10,149 nt of DNA, from assembly GCA_029258815.1 (NCBI GenBank), contig JAPDJZ010000072.1:1-10149 (forward strand), given 5' to 3'. Both the position numbers and the translations under genes were made by a program. Positions within the stretch are counted from its first letter, which is position 1, and each line of letters starts with the position of its first letter. The notes under the pieces are model-generated. The model saw only the letters and a list, made by a program, of their open reading frames with translations, made no database searches and was not told the DNA's origin. Shown here in pieces: positions 5,932 to 10,149 of the stretch. Origin of the DNA: an archaeon (GTDB lineage: Archaea > Thermoproteota > Nitrososphaeria_A > Caldarchaeales > Wolframiiraptoraceae).

Positions 5932-6014
5932 TGAAAGCTCCCTGAAGCGTTCGAGGGATAGAACTTTCAATGAAAAGAGGTTTGTGAAGCCTGTACTACC
6001 TATCCGTTAATCCT

Positions 6015-6497
6015 TCACGGTATCAGGACAGCAGCGGGATAAGTCTTACCACTAGCAGTATGAACAGCAACCTCATAAGTAACTCCCGGTGTCCAATCAG
6101 TACCAGTTCCCTCTGGTCCTTCTACGTCGATTACTATATCCTCTCCAGGTTGCAGCGTACAAGGGCCACTATTAGGACAGGCATCTTGAGAAGGAGCGTT
6201 TGCGGCATCGAGTTTACTTCCGTCACCTGTGAAGGTGACTCCATCCAAACCTAGCGGCACCCCATTAACGTAGATATCGTCAATCGTCGCTGAACTGCTG
6301 CCGGTGTTTTTGACCTTAAGTTCAATATGTCCGGTTCCATCAGGGATGGCTGCTATTATTTCGATTTTTTCGAATCGAGTGAATATTCCGACTAGTCCTG
6401 TTGCCCAGAATGCTACGGCGATGGCGATGACGATGGCGATTGCTACTAGGATTACTGTCGCCATTACGGGGCTTATTCCGGATCTACTCCCGTACAT
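6015..6497 (-). CDS. Archaeal type IV pilin-like protein (class III signal peptide, ISPV-type N-terminus)
   Basis: This 160-residue protein begins MYGSRSG-ISPVMATVILVAIAIVIAIAVAFW, the archaeal pilin/archaellin N-terminal pattern (PF07790-like): a short charged leader, Gly7 before the predicted prepilin-peptidase cut, ISPV, then a single hydrophobic helix (8-34) that forms the filament core. The remainder (about 45-160) is a beta-rich, Gly/Thr/Ser-rich and acidic extracellular domain (ELKVKNTGSSSATIDDIYVNG, VEGPEGTGTDWTPGVTYEV), with two cysteines in DACPNSGPC that could form a disulfide. Processing would be by a PibD/EppA-type peptidase, not present in the window. It is the last gene of the minus-strand pilus unit, 42 bases after the platform protein, with its own TATA-like box. 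Its codons end in A/T much more often than those of its neighbours. Confidence 0.88.
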   Translation of the reverse strand: MYGSRSGISPVMATVILVAIAIVIAIAVAFWATGLVGIFTRFEKIEIIAAIPDGTGHIELKVKNTGSSSATIDDIYVNGVPLGLDGVTFTGDGSKLDAANAPSQDACPNSGPCTLQPGEDIVIDVEGPEGTGTDWTPGVTYEVAVHTASGKTYPAAVLIP

Positions 6498-6514
6498 CGC
6501 TTCTCTCTTTCCAG

Positions 6515-6539
6515 CGGCCGGATAAAAGGTTTTCGGCCG
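6515..6539 (-). promoter_or_regulatory. TATA-like box between platform gene and pilin, inside an inverted repeat
   Basis: On the minus strand ccttttatc (6521-6529) lies 24-32 bases before the pilin ATG (6497), correct for an archaeal TATA box with an almost leaderless transcript; a GAAAA stretch precedes it, as a weak BRE. The box is flanked by two CGGCCG copies (6515-6520 and 6534-6539), which with the inner AAAA/TTTT can form a hairpin. It may let the pilin be transcribed more than the rest of the operon, or act as a processing or attenuation site. Confidence 0.45.
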
Positions 6540-8312
6540 TTACCCGTAGGTCGGCATGGTTATCAGTTGTATGCTCATGGTTCCCGAGATCCAGACGGCG
6601 ACTAGGGTTATAGCGGCCATTATCATGGCGTGCTTGAACCCCGCCGCCACGGTTCCCTCGGAGATCTTCCCCGCCACGAGCCCGCTTACGACCGCTATCA
6701 GGACTACCGGCGGTAGGAATAGGTGGACGAACTCTGGGATCGAGATGTAGATTCTCGCAAGCTTCAGGAGCCCCCGCATGAAGACGACGAGGACGACCAC
6801 GACGATCACGAGCATTATCGCGGTGAGGTAGGGTATCATCATCAAAGGTCTTAGGGTGGCCCGCTTCTGCCGCTCCATCTCCTCGAGGTCCTCCATGAAG
6901 GTGGCCAGGGTGTCGAGGGTCTCGGGAGCGCCCCCGCCCACGTCGATCGAGTCTATCAGGATGAACATGCCGGCCCTCGCGAGCCATCCGTGAACCCTCC
7001 GCTCGAAGTCCCTGTAGATTCTCCTCAGCGAGACGCCCCAGCCGACCTGCCTGCTCATAAGCTTCAAATGCTTCGTGAAGCCCCCGTAGTTCCTGTCCGA
7101 GAGTATCCGAATGCACTTCTCGGGGCTCATCCCCGTCTTCCTAGTCTCAGTTAGATCCCGGAGAAACCTGGTCAGACCCCGTAGGATCGAGACGTTCTCC
7201 TTACCGTATTTCTCCCAAGCAGCCGCTCCCGGGGCGAAGAGTATCATGAAGCTTATGCAGAGCCCTATCGTCGCCTCGTAGCCCGGCCCAAGGCCCATCG
7301 AGTCTCTCAGCATCGCTATCAGGTTCGAGGTTACGCTGAAGGGCGGGACGTATCTGAGCGGCTCCGCGTAGAAGGGCAGGACGAAGAATGCAAACGAGGC
7401 TATCCCGGCCGGAAGCCCGGCTAGGAAGGCTTTGAACGGCCTCTTATCGGTGAGCGGGTATTTCGGCTGGGTTATGTCGGCGAGGTAGAGGAACATGCTC
7501 GCTAGGAGGGGCATGATGAAGTACGCGAAGATCACGAATTGGCTCGCCGGGAAGCTGAAGTACTCGCTAGGCATGGCCTTCGAGACTATGAAGATGATGT
7601 ACATGACTAGGCTGAGCATCATAACCGCCGCTGCGTAGGCCTCCATGAGCATCCCGAGCCTCTCCCCGACGATCCGCATGTTCGCGGTCCTGCCCTGAAA
7701 GATCATCTCCGTCTTCCTGATCAGGAAGTGGACCACGTCCCCCCCGCTTCTAAGCGTCGAGACGTAGCCGAGAAGCAGATCCCTATACTCCTTCGAGGAG
7801 ACGTTCTTGGCCATATTCTCGATCGCCGAGACGGGATCCTCGCCGGTGGCGTCGACCTTAATGTTCGCGATCCTAGCGATCTTCGCGAGGTTAGGCATGA
7901 GCTCGCTCTTCGCGATTCTCCTAAGGCTGGTATAGGGCGGGACGCCGCCGGTCGCCATGACCGCGAGGTAGGTCGCGGCGTAGGGCACCTCGCTATCGAA
8001 GACGGAGGCTATCGAGGAGGCCTTGGAATAGGGGTAGAGCATCCCGATGATTAGGACGAGGATCGGGCCTGCCAGCAGGGTTAAGGCGAAGATATTCTTG
8101 GTGAGCAGGTATAGCAGTATGCTCGCCGGAGCGCAGATTAAGCCGGCTATGATCGTTAAGCCCGAGACGGTCGCGGCGTAAGCCTCAGGATAGATCCTTA
8201 TCGCCGCCGCGTCCAGCTTAGCCTCCAGCCCGGGGAATATCTTTAGAAGTAGCGACCCGAATCCTCCGAAGCTGGCGTAGAAGAAGCCTATGAGTCCGTC
8301 CTTAGCTCCCAT
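6540..8312 (-). CDS. Type IV pilus/archaellum-type platform membrane protein (TadC/ArlJ/GspF family)
   Basis: This 590-residue polytopic protein contains two T2SF-type cytoplasmic domains separated by membrane helices, as in archaeal ArlJ/TadC relatives. Hydrophobic segments lie near 46-70, 74-92, 226-245, 257-278, 298-316, 347-362, 492-512, 530-547 and 561-586. The first cytoplasmic domain (about 95-225) includes FDSEVPYAATYLAVMATGG and RSGGDVVHFL; the second (about 370-490) includes TGMSPEKCIRIL, GWGVSLRRIYRDF, SIDVGGGAPETLDTL and FMEDLEEMERQKRATLRP, the family's signature pattern. It forms the inner-membrane platform moved by the secretion ATPase to insert or extract pilins. Start ATG 8312 lies 19 bases after the soluble roadblock gene stop; the pilin follows 42 bases downstream. 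Platform, pilin and divergent ATPase make a minimal pilus set; a prepilin peptidase is not in the window. Confidence 0.92.
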   Translation of the reverse strand: MGAKDGLIGFFYASFGGFGSLLLKIFPGLEAKLDAAAIRIYPEAYAATVSGLTIIAGLICAPASILLYLLTKNIFALTLLAGPILVLIIGMLYPYSKASSIASVFDSEVPYAATYLAVMATGGVPPYTSLRRIAKSELMPNLAKIARIANIKVDATGEDPVSAIENMAKNVSSKEYRDLLLGYVSTLRSGGDVVHFLIRKTEMIFQGRTANMRIVGERLGMLMEAYAAAVMMLSLVMYIIFIVSKAMPSEYFSFPASQFVIFAYFIMPLLASMFLYLADITQPKYPLTDKRPFKAFLAGLPAGIASFAFFVLPFYAEPLRYVPPFSVTSNLIAMLRDSMGLGPGYEATIGLCISFMILFAPGAAAWEKYGKENVSILRGLTRFLRDLTETRKTGMSPEKCIRILSDRNYGGFTKHLKLMSRQVGWGVSLRRIYRDFERRVHGWLARAGMFILIDSIDVGGGAPETLDTLATFMEDLEEMERQKRATLRPLMMIPYLTAIMLVIVVVVLVVFMRGLLKLARIYISIPEFVHLFLPPVVLIAVVSGLVAGKISEGTVAAGFKHAMIMAAITLVAVWISGTMSIQLITMPTYG

Positions 8313-8331
8313 CGGAATACCCCTTTCATCC

Positions 8332-8697
8332 CTACCCCGCGAGATAAACCTCCATCAGTATTTCTATGAGCCCTAGGTTCGGATCTGGCTTGGTTAAGCA
8401 GACGATGTAGTGTTTTCGATATTCTCTTACGAGGATGTACCGCTTGTCCTCGAGCTGGATGCTGACCCTCTTATACCCCTTCGCGCTCATCAGCTCTATC
8501 ACCGCCGTTATCGCTCCGCAGATCGCCGCGACGGCCGCGGCTATATACTCCGGGTTGAATTTCTCCTCGTCGCTCTCGTGGGCTATCGGCATGCCGTCCT
8601 CCGAGATCGCCTCGATGGCCTCTATCCACCCGCGGCTATTCATCTTGATCACCTTGATCAGGCCCGCTAGAAACCTCGCCTCGGCCTCGGCCATCAT
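8332..8697 (-). CDS. Soluble roadblock/LC7 domain protein in the pilus operon
   Basis: This 121-residue single-domain protein follows the roadblock pattern: an N-terminal helix (1-19), ...WIEAIEAISEDGMPIAHES (24-42) as the first beta-hairpin, the long dimerisation helix YIAAAVAAICGAITAVIELM (51-70), strands YKRVSIQLEDKRYILVRE (76-92) and HYIVCLTKPDPNLGLIEIL (96-114), and a final helix. The PDPNLGL turn matches the ENPNLGL turn of the disrupted roadblock gene at 1506-1896. Roadblock dimers regulate Ras-like GTPases or act as scaffolds; bacterial MglB is the known link to type IV pili. The start ATG 8697 overlaps the stop of the upstream membrane-tethered roadblock gene (ATGA); a second ATG (8694) is adjacent. 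A hetero- or homodimer with that neighbour is a reasonable inference. Confidence 0.82.
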   Translation of the reverse strand: MMAEAEARFLAGLIKVIKMNSRGWIEAIEAISEDGMPIAHESDEEKFNPEYIAAAVAAICGAITAVIELMSAKGYKRVSIQLEDKRYILVREYRKHYIVCLTKPDPNLGLIEILMEVYLAG

Positions 8698-9332
8698 CTA
8701 TATCTCCCCAAGCTCTCCGAGAGATATGCTCTGAGGAAATCCTTGATCTCCTCCGCTCCAAGCTCCGCTTCAGCCTCGCTGACGGCTAGGGCGAAGACCT
8801 CCACCTCCCCGATCTTCTTAACCGAGAAGAGCATCACCCTCCTACCATCCTCCGAGGTCATCGAGCTGAACCCCGGGTTGAGCTTCCTCATCAGGGAGAT
8901 GAAGTCCGCGGCCGACGCCGCAACCTTCTCCTCATCGCTCACGTTATACGATTCGATGGGGATGCCGGTCTCATTAAACAGGATTATGGACCTAACGCCG
9001 ACCATGGAGGCCAGATCCTCGAGGGAGTCCACCCCCAGCTCCTCGCCGATCAGAGCGCGCTCGCCCTCCCCCCTCTTCCTAGGAGGAGAGGGAGGCTTCG
9101 CGATCCTCCTTGTCTCCTTCGTAGGGGTGGTGGGCGGTTTTACGGTCCTCGGCGGGGTTGGGGCCGCGGGCTTTGTGGCTTCCCGGGGTGGAGGCCGGGC
9201 AGCTTTCTTAGCGCTCGATCTAACGAGTACGAGCGAGATTAGGGATAGCGCTATTGAGATTATTACGAGTATGAGTGTGATGAGTATCAGGCTTGCTAGA
9301 TCGAGGGTGAAGAGCGCGCCGATCTCGGTCAT
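8694..9332 (-). CDS. Membrane-tethered roadblock/LC7 domain protein with Pro-rich linker
   Basis: This 212-residue protein has three parts. Residues 12-37 form one transmembrane helix (LASLILITLILVIISIALSLISLVLV), followed by basic residues that place the C-terminus in the cytoplasm. Residues 43-86 form a basic, Pro/Thr-rich disordered linker (RPPPREATKPAAPTPPRTV and similar). Residues about 103-212 form a roadblock-like domain: SLEDLASMVGVRSIILFNETGIPIES, a helix EEKVAASAADFISLMRKL, strands SSMTSEDGRRVMLFSVKKIGEVEVFALAVS, and a C-terminal helix EIKDFLRAYLSESL. It is the first gene of the minus-strand pilus operon, with ATG 9332 about 33 bases from a TATA-like box, and overlaps the next roadblock gene (ATGA). 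The design suggests that it recruits the soluble roadblock protein, or an unidentified GTPase, to the membrane near the pilus platform. Confidence 0.75.
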   Translation of the reverse strand: MTEIGALFTLDLASLILITLILVIISIALSLISLVLVRSSAKKAARPPPREATKPAAPTPPRTVKPPTTPTKETRRIAKPPSPPRKRGEGERALIGEELGVDSLEDLASMVGVRSIILFNETGIPIESYNVSDEEKVAASAADFISLMRKLNPGFSSMTSEDGRRVMLFSVKKIGEVEVFALAVSEAEAELGAEEIKDFLRAYLSESLGRYR

Positions 9333-9360
9333 ACCGGTTAAGAATACCCCGTAATGATGG

Positions 9361-9399
9361 CTTATAACCCTTTCCCGAGAGGCGCGGGAAACGTATATC
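9361..9399. promoter_or_regulatory. Back-to-back divergent promoters with shared BRE dyad
   Basis: TTTCCCG (9371-9377) and CGGGAAA (9385-9391) form a 7-bp inverted repeat centred at 9381. Outside the dyad on the left, the minus strand reads ggttataag (9361-9369), a TATA-like box about 33 bases before ATG 9332. Outside on the right, the plus strand reads cgtatatcc (9392-9400), about 40 bases before TTG 9436. The GGGAAA halves fit BRE elements on the upstream side of each TATA. The leftward promoter would serve the roadblock/platform/pilin genes and the rightward one the ATPase. Confidence 0.55.
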
Positions 9400-9435
9400 C
9401 GGGGCCATAACCAGAGGATCAGCAGTGGGAGGGTT

Positions 9436-10149
9436 TTGGGGAAGAAGATTAAGCTCGAGGAAATACCCAGTCCTTGGAAGGGGATAGAGGTAAAGCCCCT
9501 GCCCGAGGACTACGAGGTCCTAGAACGCTACGCGATACGAGAGGGTCTCGCGGAGGTGGCCATAGCGACCCCGCCGGGCCCGACGATCGAGCCTGTATAC
9601 TTCTCGATGGAAGCCCCCCTATCCCCCGAGGAGATCGTGGCCCTCGATAAGCTAAAGGACATTTTATCGAAGGAGCTCGAGCCTCCGAAGCCCGGCGAGG
9701 AGGAGGAGGCGAAGAAGATTCTGCTGGAGACGGCCGACAAGATTCTCAGGAAATATGAGCGCGTATTGGGGAGGTTTGATGAAGACGCGAAGAATAGGAT
9801 CTTCTACTACCTCGAGAGGGATATGACGGGGTTCGGCCCCCTCAACGTGATAATGGAAGACTATAAGATAGAGGACGTCTCGTGCGACGGGGTCAACGTC
9901 CCGGTCTACGTCTGGCATCGAGATTATGAGAGCATTCCGACGAACATAGTCTTCGTTGATCGTGATGTCCTCGACGACTTCATAATCCAGCTAGCCCACA
10001 AGTCCGAGAAGCACATCTCCTCGGCTTTCCCGATCCTCGACGCCATGATCTACGGTAAGCATAGGCTCGCGGCAACCTTCAGAGAGGAGATCTCCCTCAG
10101 GGGGAGCACCTTCACCATCAGGAAGTTCAGGGAGAAGCCCTTCAGCATA
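9436..10149 (+). CDS. Type IV pilus-type secretion ATPase (TadA/VirB11/GspE family), N-terminal part (truncated by window edge)
   Basis: TTG 9436 opens a frame of 238 codons with no stop before the window end. GGGAGG (9427-9432) precedes it and no in-frame upstream start is convenient. Seen: a soluble N-terminal domain, first with an acidic linker (about 80-95, EPPKPGEEEEAKK), then the family pattern YYLERDMTGFGPLNVIMED (124-142), KIEDVSCDGVNVPVYVWH (144-161), LAHKSEKHISSAFPILDAM (186-204), and RLAATFREEISLRGSTFTIRKF (210-231). These are characteristic of archaeal TadA/VirB11-type ATPases just before the Walker A motif. Walker A, Asp and His boxes and Walker B lie outside the window, so activity cannot be judged. 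The protein should form a hexameric motor beneath the platform protein encoded at 6540-8312. It is divergent from the roadblock/platform/pilin unit. Confidence 0.9.
   Translation, partial: MGKKIKLEEIPSPWKGIEVKPLPEDYEVLERYAIREGLAEVAIATPPGPTIEPVYFSMEAPLSPEEIVALDKLKDILSKELEPPKPGEEEEAKKILLETADKILRKYERVLGRFDEDAKNRIFYYLERDMTGFGPLNVIMEDYKIEDVSCDGVNVPVYVWHRDYESIPTNIVFVDRDVLDDFIIQLAHKSEKHISSAFPILDAMIYGKHRLAATFREEISLRGSTFTIRKFREKPFSI

Noticed and set aside
5968..5992. ctttcaatgaaaagaggttt between the nucleotidyltransferase and pilin genes, faintly reminiscent of archaeal CRISPR repeats
   Set aside because: It occurs once only, with no spacer-repeat periodicity around it.
5931..6003. A possible decayed HEPN gene after the nucleotidyltransferase
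   Set aside because: All three frames stop quickly and none shows the RX4-6H motif or a helical HEPN pattern.
6540..7116. A 210-codon minus-strand frame (6484-7116) overlapping the platform gene in another frame
   Set aside because: It is rich in Arg/His/Gly with low-complexity character, a typical shadow of a GC-rich gene; the platform protein frame has clear family motifs.
8743..9354. A 203-codon plus-strand frame opposite the membrane-tethered roadblock gene
   Set aside because: It is Ser/Ala/Arg-rich without a recognisable domain, and the opposite strand encodes a coherent TM-linker-roadblock protein.

Overview
The window looks like a chromosome segment of a thermophilic archaeon, most likely from the TACK (Thermoproteota-related) side. 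The evidence is the set of archaea-specific families (UPF0147, aIF1A, archaeal RIO1, a Pno1/Dim2-like KH protein, a type IV pilin with the archaeal ISPV-type N-terminus), the heavy use of AGG/AGA for arginine, the archaeal TATA/BRE-like promoters, and the frequent GTG and TTG starts. I cannot place it more closely from sequence alone.

Layout. Positions 1-590 (minus) hold the N-terminal part of an M50 site-2-protease-like intramembrane metalloprotease, divergent from a UPF0147 gene (759-1040, plus). Positions 1077-1896 (minus) hold a two-gene unit: a roadblock/LC7 protein followed by a small cysteine-containing protein. Each carries one apparent extra base that breaks the frame. Positions 1995-3446 (plus) hold a possible 46-codon ORF and then three consecutive small DNA-binding-type proteins: a winged helix, a sigma-region-4-like HTH, and a membrane-anchored winged helix. 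Positions 3469-3529 contain a well-formed candidate C/D box guide RNA with exact 12-nt spacings.

Positions 3610-5442 (plus) are a translation and ribosome-biogenesis cluster: aIF1A, RIO1 kinase, and a two-KH-domain protein. An orphan MNT-type nucleotidyltransferase follows (5533-5931), in a more AT-rich stretch.

Positions 6015-10149 are a divergent type IV pilus-like locus. On the minus strand are a membrane-tethered roadblock protein, a soluble roadblock protein (ATGA-coupled), a large TadC/ArlJ-type platform protein, and a pilin with its own TATA-like box. On the plus strand is the N-terminal part of a TadA/VirB11-type secretion ATPase, which runs off the window. The two transcription units start from what look like back-to-back promoters sharing a BRE dyad.

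The most interesting system is this pilus locus with two built-in roadblock proteins. In bacteria, roadblock proteins (MglB) control pilus polarity through a small GTPase. The arrangement suggests, but does not prove, an analogous regulatory layer in an archaeal pilus. A third, frame-disrupted roadblock gene lies in the same window. Caveat: both frameshifts could be sequencing or assembly errors.
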